A stretch of 64,000 nt of DNA from Candidatus Protochlamydia sp. (GTDB taxonomy: Bacteria > Chlamydiota > Chlamydiia > Chlamydiales > Parachlamydiaceae): contig JACDAQ010000006.1 of assembly GCA_013695355.1 (NCBI GenBank), positions 62,001 to 126,000 of the forward strand, in the 5' to 3' direction. The notes beneath the pieces were generated by a model, which saw nothing but the letters and a program-made list of their open reading frames with translations, had not been told where the DNA came from and did no database searches. The first letter of the stretch is position 1. Each line of letters opens with the position of its first letter. The translations under genes were made by a program, and so were the position numbers. This document shows, piece after piece, positions 16,255 to 25,500 of this stretch.

Positions 16255-17634
16255 TTGATTACTAATGATTCTTCTTCCTTAGTCTCAATGCGAAAGTTAT
16301 GGGCAATTGCGTTGCCTCTCATGCTAAGTTCCTTATCGGCCATGGTCATGATGTTTATTGATCGTCTGATTTTAGCGCACTATAGTATGGATGCGCATAA
16401 TGCTGCTGTGGAAGCCGGAAATATGGGCTGGTCTTTTTTAGCAGGGTGGATGGCGCTCAATGGAGCGGCCCAGATTTTTGTCGCGCAAAACTACGGAGCT
16501 GGTAAATACAAGCAATTGGGACAGCCTATATGGCAGATGATGTGGTTGGGATTAGCCTCATTAGTTTTTTTCTATGGCCTAATGAAGATCTGTCCCTCTT
16601 ACTTTTTTGGAGGCGACGCCTCATGTGAAGTGCAACGTACCTATCTTAAATTGATGCTGATCTTTTGTCCGTTCCACGGTCTTTTTAATGCGCTTAATGG
16701 TTTTTTTATTGGCCAAGGCAAGACTTTTTTGCCTACTACAGTAGTTTTGCTCGGGAACTTAATTAATGGAATCTGCTGTTATCTGCTTGTTTTTGGATAT
16801 GGCGATGTCATTCCTTCGTTCGGGGCCAAAGGGGCTGCAATAGCGATGAATATCGCTGTCATAGGACAGGTTTCCATTTTACTGTTATCCTTTTTAAGCA
16901 GCAAAAACAGGCGTACTTGTGGAACTGCTGATTGGAAATGGAATCCTAAGCTTTTTAAAACCTGTATTTTTATCGGAACTCCCCAGGCCCTATTTTGTTT
17001 TTTAGAGGTAGCGGGGTGGGGTGTCTTCTATAAGATGATGGCGACGCTTGGAGAAAGCCACCTGACTGTAGCCGGAATCGTACAGAATCTATTAATATTA
17101 TGCATGTTTTTCGCAGATGGTCTATCAAGGGCTATTGCCGCCCTTGCCGGTAACGCCATTGGCGCAAAGCGCTTTGATATTGTTTTCAAAATTGTACAAA
17201 CGGGATTTAAAGCGATGGTCATCTTTGCGATCGGATTTGCGGGCATTCTATGGTTTACCCATAACCTCATCATCGATCAGTTTCTCAGTTCAATGTCTGC
17301 AGAGCAAAGAGAACTGCTCTACCCGGCGCTAGTTTTTGGCTTTGCCAATGCGGTTATTTATAAATTTCTAGAAGGGATCCGCATGGTTGTAGCGGGAGCT
17401 CTCACCGCTGCTGCCGATACCTTTTTCTTACTGGTAGCAGGAACGTGCTCTATCTGGTTCTTTATGGTAATACCGGTTTATCTCTTTGTTACACGCGCCG
17501 AAGGCTCCATAGAAACAGCTTTAGTCATTTGTACCATTTATACATTATTGTCTGCTGTGGTATACACAACCCGTTTTTATCAGGGGAGCTGGCAAAAAGG
17601 GGGCTCTTTGGTACTTGAAGCGGCCAATAATTAA
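16255..17634 (+). CDS. MATE-family multidrug/toxin efflux transporter
   Basis: An integral membrane antiporter of about 459 residues with twelve predicted hydrophobic segments. The start region MRKLWAIALPLMLSSLSAMVMMFIDRLILAHY and later NYGAGKYKQLG, NALNGFFIGQGKT and GNAIGAKRFDIVF are typical of MatE domains, which export cationic compounds using Na+ or H+ gradients. The start is uncertain. GTG at 16213 has no ribosome site; TTG at 16255 has AAGGGG at good spacing; an ATG follows at 16288. It converges on the dadA-like gene through a perfect palindrome at 17635. Confidence 0.85.
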   Translation: MITNDSSSLVSMRKLWAIALPLMLSSLSAMVMMFIDRLILAHYSMDAHNAAVEAGNMGWSFLAGWMALNGAAQIFVAQNYGAGKYKQLGQPIWQMMWLGLASLVFFYGLMKICPSYFFGGDASCEVQRTYLKLMLIFCPFHGLFNALNGFFIGQGKTFLPTTVVLLGNLINGICCYLLVFGYGDVIPSFGAKGAAIAMNIAVIGQVSILLLSFLSSKNRRTCGTADWKWNPKLFKTCIFIGTPQALFCFLEVAGWGVFYKMMATLGESHLTVAGIVQNLLILCMFFADGLSRAIAALAGNAIGAKRFDIVFKIVQTGFKAMVIFAIGFAGILWFTHNLIIDQFLSSMSAEQRELLYPALVFGFANAVIYKFLEGIRMVVAGALTAAADTFFLLVAGTCSIWFFMVIPVYLFVTRAEGSIETALVICTIYTLLSAVVYTTRFYQGSWQKGGSLVLEAANN

Positions 17635-17660
17635 TTCACTTGGGTATATACCCAAGTGAA
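17635..17660. terminator. 26-base perfect palindrome between convergent stop codons
   Basis: TTCACTTGGGTAT is followed immediately by its exact reverse complement. It fills the gap between the MATE stop (17632-17634) and the dadA-like stop (17662-17664) almost exactly and could terminate both transcripts. Half-copies (TTCACTTGGGTATA or close) occur near 484 and 4938. Confidence 0.65.
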
Positions 17661-17661
17661 C

Positions 17662-18681
17662 TCAAAATGGGGTATTCTCTTGGGTATAATATACTAGGTC
17701 TGCAAGCTCTTTGGCCAGTAATGCATGGTACAGCAACCCTTTTGACCCCATGCCTGCCAATATCCATGTCCTCCAGGAAAAGGAATGTAAAAAGGGCAAA
17801 TGACCCGGTCCGACTGATCTTAGGCCTGCATAGCAATTCACTAGACGGGCCTCCTTTAAAAATGGAAGCATAGCGCACGCTTTAGGCATAATTTCAGCTG
17901 AGGCTGCCTTGGGATCGGGTTTCGCATCCCTATATTTTTTTTCGTATGTCGTACCCACAAAACAGGTGCGCTGGTCGGAAGACATGAGAATATAAGCCTG
18001 CGAATTTAATGCGCAGGGGAGGGGTGGATGTTCTTTTGGCCATTCAAGTTCAAGGATCTGCCCCTTCACACTTCTTAAAGGCAAGTTTGATAATTCAGGC
18101 AGGTCTTGGGTAAAACCGCCCGTGGTTATAATCATTATTTCACTTTGAACTTCCTTGAAAGCATGTATCCTGCGTTTTTCAAGAAGGGCCCCTTCTATTT
18201 CACAGGCTTTCCATAAGCCAAGAAGGTAATTTTTGGAATAGACTGTCAATCCATTTTTAAGCCATAGAGCTGGGACCTCTGCCAGGCCAGGAACAAAAGA
18301 GCGGCATTTTTCAGCGGAAAGCCACTCGACATCCGGGAAGTGCAGTTTTTCGCAAAGTATAAAATCGTCTGACTGCATTTGCGTTAATGCCATCCTTAAG
18401 ATCCCTTTATTTTCAGCGAAAACAGGCTTATCAATCATTAGAGAGGCTGCATCCAATAAATTTTTGGTTGCTTTGAAGCCTTCCCTTCCTCTCCAGTTCA
18501 ATTTGGCATGGGCACCGACATAGGGGTGGAGCAATCCCGCCGAAATGCCTGAAGTGCTGAAACCAATCTCTTCAGAATCATACAGCCGCACTTCTAAATT
18601 TTTGTGACTCTTTGCATGATGGAGCAAATGCCATGCAACAGCCAATCCGCAAAATCCCGCCCCTAGGATGCTAACTTTCAT
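17662..18681 (-). CDS. FAD-dependent oxidoreductase, DadA-like (D-amino acid dehydrogenase family)
   Basis: 339 residues. The N-terminal dinucleotide-binding motif is SILGAGFCGLAVAWHLL, and RSVKGQILELEWP and CYAGLRSVGPGHLPFL are typical of the DAO superfamily. It probably oxidises an amine or D-amino acid at a flavin; the substrate is not deducible. C. trachomatis CT375, annotated as a D-amino acid dehydrogenase, is the likely counterpart from its position near mdhC and hflX. The last dozen residues (DLVYYTQENTPF) are encoded by DNA whose complement contains ATATACTAGGTC, also present near 11547, so the tail may come from a repeat. No strong ribosome site precedes the ATG. Confidence 0.8.
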   Translation of the reverse strand: MKVSILGAGFCGLAVAWHLLHHAKSHKNLEVRLYDSEEIGFSTSGISAGLLHPYVGAHAKLNWRGREGFKATKNLLDAASLMIDKPVFAENKGILRMALTQMQSDDFILCEKLHFPDVEWLSAEKCRSFVPGLAEVPALWLKNGLTVYSKNYLLGLWKACEIEGALLEKRRIHAFKEVQSEIMIITTGGFTQDLPELSNLPLRSVKGQILELEWPKEHPPLPCALNSQAYILMSSDQRTCFVGTTYEKKYRDAKPDPKAASAEIMPKACAMLPFLKEARLVNCYAGLRSVGPGHLPFLHSFSWRTWILAGMGSKGLLYHALLAKELADLVYYTQENTPF

Positions 18682-18730
18682 TTAACCTCGCTAATCTAGC
18701 TTTTATTTGTTTGTACTTTCTTATTTTCTT

Positions 18731-18760
18731 AGAACGATCATAGATATTGAACAGGTTCTT
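18731..18760. repeat. short copy of the dispersed palindromic repeat
   Basis: AGAACGATCATAGATATTGA followed by ACAGGTTCT gives a reduced stem (AGAAC/GTTCT) with the family's central ATAGATATTGAACAGG. It lies between the divergent dadA-like gene and the gene at 18818. Confidence 0.55.
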
Positions 18761-18817
18761 TTTGATTGATTTTTCATGTGTAAACTGCTATTTCTTTCCC
18801 TATTACAGGAGCTCAAA

Positions 18818-19402
18818 TTGGAAAGATCAAGTAAAATCAAGGAAATTAGAAGATTTGCGGCTGTCATCACTTGCGCTGTTGCTGTTGCTTTTATTCTGAC
18901 ATTTATTTCAATTTACTATTACAGCCCTTCTAAATTATATGCAGCTAAAAATGTCCTTTTGAGGCCGGAGATCATTAAGGAAATCAATCTCAGGGACAAG
19001 CATCCTCAAACCGGACATTATGTTCAATTCGTTTTTGATCAGACAGAATTTTCTTTTTATGTTAATGGTGAGCAAAAACGCATTGCGCTTACCGAAAAAA
19101 CTTACGCGGAATTTTATCATTTTACAGCTTCTCAACTAAGCCTTGAAAATCTTCAAGATGGGGTAAAGAAATTATTTAACGCCCCCCATTTCGCTTCACT
19201 CATGACTCGCTTTCAAGCAGTCGCACCTTCTCAAATACCAGCCTCAAAAATTTTCCAAATTGTCCAGTTGGTGCCTGCCGACTACTTCCGCATTCAACTG
19301 CACGAAGGGAAGGGGGGAGGCGAATGGGCTTATTTTTATCAGGCGGGAATATACCAGTTCGCGTTAGGAATTTTTACCCAGCACACTAAAGAGCGTGCGT
19401 AA
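18818..19402 (+). CDS. hypothetical protein with one N-terminal membrane anchor
   Basis: About 195 residues. I favour the TTG at 18818, because AGGAG ends six bases before it; an in-frame ATG at 18776 has no ribosome site. A basic start (ERSSKIKEIRRF) leads into one membrane helix (AAVITCAVAVAFILTFISIYY), leaving a C-terminal domain of about 160 residues likely outside the cytoplasmic membrane. That domain contains QFVFDQTEFSFYVNGEQKR and a conserved-looking GGGEWAYFYQAGIYQFALG. The family is not recognised; position between a dadA-like gene and the MBL hydrolase suggests a chlamydial conserved protein. It ends 12 bases before the next gene. Confidence 0.65.
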   Translation: MERSSKIKEIRRFAAVITCAVAVAFILTFISIYYYSPSKLYAAKNVLLRPEIIKEINLRDKHPQTGHYVQFVFDQTEFSFYVNGEQKRIALTEKTYAEFYHFTASQLSLENLQDGVKKLFNAPHFASLMTRFQAVAPSQIPASKIFQIVQLVPADYFRIQLHEGKGGGEWAYFYQAGIYQFALGIFTQHTKERA

Positions 19403-19414
19403 AATGGATGTTTA

Positions 19415-20212
19415 ATGGGGCGCTTATTGTTTCTTGGCTCGGGTGCTTCCTTGGGCGTTCCAGTGATTGGCTGTACTTGTTCAGTCTGCACCTCACCTTC
19501 TTCTTTTAACCGCCGTTTTCGCCCTTCTGTTCTTATTCAGACGCATCAAAAGCAATTTTTAATTGATGCAGGACCTGACTTTCGCTGCCAGGCCCTTCAA
19601 TACAAAATCGAATACTTGGATGGGCTAATTCTTACTCATGCACACCATGATCACACAGGGGGCCTTGATGACCTGCGACCATTTTTTTATAAACTGTCCG
19701 GGCCATTGCCGGTCTTGCTTTCAGAAGAAACGTCAAAAGACATCCAATTGCGTTTTCATTATGTTTTCAAACCTTTATTTCAGCCGCTTGGTATCGAAAA
19801 GAATAATTCAGACAGCCGCCTGAACTTGCAATTGCTGCCTGAAGAAATTGAAGGAAGTGTGATTTTTGAATCTGTTCCAATCGATTTTGTTACTTACGAA
19901 CAGGCCCGAATGGCAGTCAATGGATACCGGTTTGGGGATTTAGCTTATTTGTCTGATATCCGTCATTATCCTCAATCCATTTTTCGAAAACTAAGTGGAG
20001 TAAAGACATTAATTATCAGCGCTTTGCGTTCTACCCCGTCTTTGCTTCATTTTTCTGTGATCGAAGCCATGGAATTTGCAAAAAAGATAGATGCCAAGTA
20101 CGTATGGTTGACGCATATTTCACATGAAATGGACCATGAGAAAACGAATGCTTCCCTTCCTTCCCATGTTAGATTGGCCTATGACGGTTTGGAAGTCGAA
20201 TTTAATTCATAA
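19415..20212 (+). CDS. metallo-beta-lactamase-fold hydrolase, PhnP-like
   Basis: 265 residues. The N-terminus LLFLGSGASLGVPVIGCTCSVC, the metal signature LTHAHHDHTGG and later LSDI and LTHISHEM fit the PhnP/RNase Z-like branch of the MBL fold. This branch includes phosphodiesterases acting on cyclic phosphates. The two CxxC-like cysteines near residues 21-26 are also typical of the PhnP group. In C. trachomatis the corresponding gene (CT380) neighbours hflX, as here. The 12-base gap after the membrane-anchored hypothetical suggests one operon. True substrate unknown. Confidence 0.85.
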   Translation: MGRLLFLGSGASLGVPVIGCTCSVCTSPSSFNRRFRPSVLIQTHQKQFLIDAGPDFRCQALQYKIEYLDGLILTHAHHDHTGGLDDLRPFFYKLSGPLPVLLSEETSKDIQLRFHYVFKPLFQPLGIEKNNSDSRLNLQLLPEEIEGSVIFESVPIDFVTYEQARMAVNGYRFGDLAYLSDIRHYPQSIFRKLSGVKTLIISALRSTPSLLHFSVIEAMEFAKKIDAKYVWLTHISHEMDHEKTNASLPSHVRLAYDGLEVEFNS

Positions 20213-20313
20213 TCTTTGAAAATAATGATGATTTTTTAGTGCTTTTGAAGGCGGCAATTTGACATACTTGGTTTAACTTAAAAAATAAGACACTCTAAAT
20301 TTGGATTTAAAAA

Positions 20314-21645
20314 ATGAAAAAAGAAAAAATGATTAAGACAGAGTCTAATTTAATTTCCCATGTAGAGGAGAAAAAGCAAAACGCCCTTTTGATCTCTGTT
20401 TATCAGGGAACCTCTAAAAAGGCGATTTGCGAGGAGCATTTAAATGAGCTACGCTTGCTTGTGGAAACTTTCGGAGTGTCAACGGCCGGTAAGGTCATGT
20501 GCCCCCTTAGAAAATATGATGCCTCCACTTACATCGGAAAAGGGAAACTTGAAGAGCTTGTGGGACAGGCGCACGATCTAAATGTAGACCTTGTCATTTT
20601 TGATGACGAAATCACACCGGCCCAGCAAAGAAATTTAGAAAAGGCTTTCGGCCGTTCTGTGATTGATCGCACAGAAGTAATCTTGGGTGTATTTGCCCAG
20701 AGAGCCCAAACCAAGGAAGCAAGGCTTCAGGTTGAGCTGGCACAGATAAAATATGAAGCTCCCCGCTTAAAACGGCTATGGACGCATTTGTCCAGGCAGC
20801 AAGGCACTTCCGGATCAGGCGGAGGAGGCTCCTACTTAAAAGGTGAAGGGGAAAAACAAATTGAGATCGATAAAAGGATACTAAAACGAAAAATAGATCT
20901 TCTTCAAAAAGAAATCGAAGAGGTTAAAGGGCACCGTGAAGTGCAGCGGACATCGCGCGTTAAAGCCGGAATTCCCGTATTTGCCATCATAGGTTACACT
21001 AATGCTGGCAAGTCTACTTTATTAAATGCTCTTACTGAAGCGGGTGTTTTTGTTGAGGATAAATTATTTGCTACGCTTGATACGACGACGCGAAAATTTA
21101 CATTATCTAATAATCAAGACATTTTATTGATCGATACGGTGGGCTTTATCCGAAAACTTCCTCACTTATTAGTGGCAGCTTTTAAAGGCACTTTAGAAGA
21201 AGCTGTGGAAGCTGACATTCTCCTTCATCTTGTCGACGTTAGCCATCCAATGGCGGAAGAACAAGCCGCCACTACCTTTGAAGTTTTAAAGGAATTAGGA
21301 GCGGGGAAAAAACCGATCATTACTGTATTAAATAAAATAGACAAGTGCGAGCACCCTTCCATGATCCATCGCATTAGAATGAGCTATCCGAAAAATGTTC
21401 AAATTTCGGCATTAAAAAAAGAAGGCTTTGATGAATTGCAGGAAAAAATGATAGTAGAATTAAGCCTTCTGCGCCAAATAATTAAATTAAGGATCCCTCA
21501 AAGCGACTATGCCAGCGTCAGTGAAATCATGCAGGAGGGACATGTCTTAAACCAGGATTACGAAGAGAATGACATCCTGCTTAAAGTAGAGCTTCCTAAA
21601 GGGACAGCAAAAAAGTATTTGCATTATCAGCTGGCAGAGAACTAA
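20314..21645 (+). CDS. hflX: ribosome-associated GTPase HflX
   Basis: 443 residues. The N-terminal HflX domain includes STYIGKGKLEEL and ARLQVELAQIKYEAPRL, followed by a glycine-rich linker (GTSGSGGGGSYLKGEGEKQ). The Ras-like GTPase core has G1 GYTNAGKSTLLNAL, G3 IDTVGFIRKLP and G4 VLNKIDKCE. HflX binds the large ribosomal subunit and splits stalled ribosomes under stress; chlamydial HflX has been reported to bind 50S particles. The start could be M1 or M6; neither has a clear Shine-Dalgarno. radC follows after 12 bases. Confidence 0.95.
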   Translation: MKKEKMIKTESNLISHVEEKKQNALLISVYQGTSKKAICEEHLNELRLLVETFGVSTAGKVMCPLRKYDASTYIGKGKLEELVGQAHDLNVDLVIFDDEITPAQQRNLEKAFGRSVIDRTEVILGVFAQRAQTKEARLQVELAQIKYEAPRLKRLWTHLSRQQGTSGSGGGGSYLKGEGEKQIEIDKRILKRKIDLLQKEIEEVKGHREVQRTSRVKAGIPVFAIIGYTNAGKSTLLNALTEAGVFVEDKLFATLDTTTRKFTLSNNQDILLIDTVGFIRKLPHLLVAAFKGTLEEAVEADILLHLVDVSHPMAEEQAATTFEVLKELGAGKKPIITVLNKIDKCEHPSMIHRIRMSYPKNVQISALKKEGFDELQEKMIVELSLLRQIIKLRIPQSDYASVSEIMQEGHVLNQDYEENDILLKVELPKGTAKKYLHYQLAEN

Positions 21646-21657
21646 GGTTACAGGGGT

Positions 21658-22350
21658 ATGAATGAATATTCTATTCAGGGCTTGCCCGAAGAAGAGCGCC
21701 CTCGCGAGAGGCTTCTCCGTTTTGGGCCTGATTCCCTTTCTCTGGTGGAATTATTGGCAGTCATCCTCGGAAGCGGAACTAAAACGATGCCCGTGCTTCA
21801 GCTTGCACAGGAATTGGTTATGTGTTTTGGAGGGTTGAAGCAATTAACTGAAGCTACACTCTCAGAGCTTTTAACCATTAAGGGGATTGGGAAAGCAAAA
21901 GCCATACAGCTTAAGGCCGCCTTAAATCTTGGAATGCGTGCCTCCCGCCAGATCGTCAAACCCCGCTTTAAAATCGAACATCCATTGCATGCCTATCAAT
22001 TGATCAAAGAGCAATTGGAAAACGAAACGCGTGAAGTTTTCATGGTTATTCTGCAGGATACCAAAGGTTACCTCATTTGTTGTGAAATCATTTCAATCGG
22101 GAGTTTATCCCAAACTCTTGTTCATCCCCGTGAAGTTTTTTATCCTGCGATAAGACATAAAGCGGCGAGCCTTCTTATTGCGCATAATCATCCGAGTGGC
22201 GACCCTGCGCCTTCCCCTCAGGATTTAGAGTTAACAGGGATTCTATTAGAAGCCGGCCAGCTGGTCGGTATTCCTTTATTAGATCATCTGATTATCGGAA
22301 AGGAAACTTATATTTCCTTCCGTCAAAAAGGATTGTGCTTCAAATCTTAG
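21658..22350 (+). CDS. radC: RadC/UPF0758 family JAB-domain protein
   Basis: 230 residues. The N-terminal half has a helix-hairpin-helix-like segment (LLTIKGIGKAKAIQLKAAL). The C-terminal JAB/MPN domain has the metal motif HNHPSGDPAPSPQD plus LLDHLIIG and SFRQKG. The family's true role is unsettled; it is probably a metal-dependent hydrolase connected with DNA processing. It starts 12 bases after hflX with AGGGGT as ribosome site. Its stop codon overlaps the edge of a palindromic repeat at 22346, which may also terminate the hflX-radC transcript. Confidence 0.92.
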   Translation: MNEYSIQGLPEEERPRERLLRFGPDSLSLVELLAVILGSGTKTMPVLQLAQELVMCFGGLKQLTEATLSELLTIKGIGKAKAIQLKAALNLGMRASRQIVKPRFKIEHPLHAYQLIKEQLENETREVFMVILQDTKGYLICCEIISIGSLSQTLVHPREVFYPAIRHKAASLLIAHNHPSGDPAPSPQDLELTGILLEAGQLVGIPLLDHLIIGKETYISFRQKGLCFKS

Positions 22351-22382
22351 AACCTGATCTAAAATTTTAAACAGGTTCTTAG
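22346..22382. repeat. palindromic repeat overlapping the radC stop, possible terminator
   Basis: TTAGAACCTGATCTAAAA pairs with TTTTAAACAGGTTCTTAG, a GAACCTGTT family stem. The radC TAG lies inside the left arm. Confidence 0.65.
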
Positions 22383-22588
22383 GCTTCATTTTTCATAAAT
22401 GGGCAGAAACATATTAAATTATAAATAAAGATATAAGTTTGATTTTATGACCAACAATAAAGATTATATGAATGTTCTATAAAATTCCTATTATATGGTT
22501 TTTGTATGTTTACAACATGGAAGGTTTTTGATATACTTGTTATTTAGTGTATAATAATTTTGAAGATATAATTTTTTAGGAGTTTCTA

Positions 22589-25500
22589 ATGTATTTTCCC
22601 CCAGAACATTTTGGCGTAGAAGAAAACAACCCAATAGAAACTAATCTGATAATAAATCCCGAAAATGAAATTTTAGGTCAAGAAAATATCATTGCCCAAC
22701 AAGGTCAGGAAGCCCTCAGAAATTATTCTTTTAGTTATTTTAATCCCTGGACTTGGTCAACTACTTGGCATAGAAGCGATTCTTCTGCGCAAGAACAAGC
22801 TGATGAGAATCTTGGAGCAAATGATTTTCTTGGTCAAGAATTTATGAACGATGAAGAACTTGATAGAAATGAAAATGAACTTCTAAATTTAGAAGAACAT
22901 GATTCATCCCTTTCTGAAAATGAATTAGTGCTGGCAGAGAATGAGTTAGTTCTGCCTTTGCAGGCTGGGGATGAAGGTGTGGAAAGAGGCGCCCAACCGA
23001 TCCTTAATGAGATGATTGACAAAGATCAAACGGTCCGTTCAAAAGTTTGGGATGTCTTTAATGCAGGAGCGGAATTTTTCGGAGAAGGCTTAGGCTTAGT
23101 CAAAACGGGTTTAGGTTTAGCTTGCCATGCGGCCCAAGTTGGAGCGGTCGAAATTGCTCATCAATATGCTGGTTATTACCAACGCAATTTGGATACAAAA
23201 GACTTGATAGAGAAGGCCCATTTACGCATTTCAATAGCGGGAGGAGGGGATGAGCTCATTGAACTATCAAATTTAATCTCGAAATCCCTTGTTAATCCTT
23301 TTAAAGCGGCTATCATTAAGCATGAAGAAAAAAAAGATTCAGAATTTGTTCTTGGTGTCCCACAGGACGCTTATGATTTTTCAGATATTGCACGCGAAGA
23401 AGAACTGATCACCAGCTTGATCGAGATTAATACAGCCCAATGGTTTGCCAATTTAGCTGAATTGGTTGGCAATAATCGGGATTCCATACCAAATGTTGAC
23501 CGCCAACCTTTTCTAGCTAGCATTTTTTCCTTATTATCTCAAAAAGTCATCCCTCAAATTGATTTCAATGAATTCAACCGGGTTGAATCAGACTTTCGTC
23601 AGCACCGTTTAGAGCACAATCAATTGCTTCATGCGGTTTTTCCAGATTTTGATAATAAGCCAGAAAAACAGGAAACCATTCAAAAATGGGTAAATGGCGA
23701 GCTTTCTGAGGATGCGGCCGTAAAAGAGCTTTTTCCTGAGCTTTCTAAGCTGCTTTTAGAACAGGTTCTTTTCAATGAGCCGGCAATGCTTTTATCACAT
23801 GATTTAGTTTTAGCAGGCCGCTGGCAAGAAATGAAATTGCTTACTCTTAGCGTTCAAAATGAGATCAATCGCTGCCAACAGTTGCATGCCTTATTTGGGC
23901 CAATTGTAGATGGTATTTTAACATGCCCCCTTCCAAACAAGCTGGATGATCTCTTCTTTCCTGAATTGGGCGGCTTGAAAAATTTGTCATGGGTCAAAAA
24001 CTATCTTTATAATAAGATACGGGATCAAATTGCGACAAAGCTGCTCGAATTTTACAATCCGATGGAAAACGATGCGAACAAGCGCCAAGAAAGGGAGCAA
24101 ACCTTAAAAACATATTTAGGCCCCCAAGTCGATATTGAAAATTTCATTAAAGCGCCTTCCGCATTTCTAATGGGGTACACTGCTAATTATCTCCAGACAG
24201 ATCCATCGGCTATTGGTTTTATCCAAAAGGGCTTAAAAGAACTCATAAAACCTTCGGGAAGTGAATTATTAGATTCACAGATGGCACAGGAAGAAGTATT
24301 AGATTTGATGGCTCAAGAATCGCTGGCCGGATGGTTCTTAAAATCAATTCAAGCGACGCTGCATAGCGAAGACCCTTATATTTTGCAGGCAGCCTCCCTT
24401 ATAGAAAAGGGTATAGGGAATCTCGCGCTGGCACTGGCTGCCGAAGGCGCTTCTCTTGCCATTCCGAATGGCCTTATCGGCGGTCCGAATGATTTTATTA
24501 AAGAAGTTTTGGACCAAGCGATAAATAAATTTAAAAAGATCCAAGAAGGGGAAGTTGTTTCGGATGAATTCTGGAAAGAGCTTATTAAGGAATTGCCTCT
24601 TCCTTCTGTGTTAAAAAATGTTCTCGTGACTAGCCTAATTGAACAATCTCATAGTTTGCAGCAATCATTTGCCGATTCCCAGGCATCTCTTACCGAAATT
24701 CAGGCTATTTATCAAAATTCCTTAGCTATCGTCAGCAGTTATAAATCAGGCGGTCAATTGATTGCGATCTCAGAGGCTTTGATTGCTGATCCATTCTTCA
24801 ATTGGGGGATAGAAAGCGGGCTTAATTTGGCTGAATCTCCCGCTGTTGAGAACAAGCTAGAAGATTTATTTAGAGAGTTTTTCCCAGGTATAAAAATGGA
24901 CCAAAATCTCATCGATTGGTTCAAAAATAACATGTCGGCATTAGGAGCGCAGGAAGGCGCAGCCAATGCTGTTTCAGTCGAGCTCTTAAAAAAGGGAATC
25001 CAGGGTGTCTTTTTAAAGGCGATGATCAATACAATTGAAGTTAATTTTGCAGGTGATAGCGAAAGTTATGCAGCTCAGCTTTTCACTAATATTCAAGGAG
25101 CCTTTGCACGCGCGTTACCTGCTTTTACTGAAGAGCAGAAAGCGGTTTTAAAGGCGCAATTGCTTAATCAGGAAGTGATCCGGATTAATCTGCAGGAAAT
25201 TGAGTCCTTACACGCGTTCATTGCAAAGCCAGTTGATGAACAGTTGATGATTAATATCTCGGCAGAAACGCTTCAATTAATGAAAAATATTCATTTTCTT
25301 TATAATCGTACAATCCACTCGGGAAATAATATCCAAAATTTATCTGCCAAAAGCCAAGAAGTTTTTACACAGCTAAATGAAGCCTCTTCCGTTCTATGGA
25401 ATGAAGAACGTTTAAGCGAAATGCGGCAGGCAATAGATTTTCGTAAGAGCGTCCAACCTGCCCTGGAAAGAATCAAACAAAATAACCGCCTCTCTTCCGA

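Noticed and set aside
23754-23776. GAACAGGTTCT core inside the giant gene as another palindromic repeat
   Set aside because: Only one arm is present, it lies in a well-behaved coding frame and neighbouring repeat sequence is absent; chance similarity.
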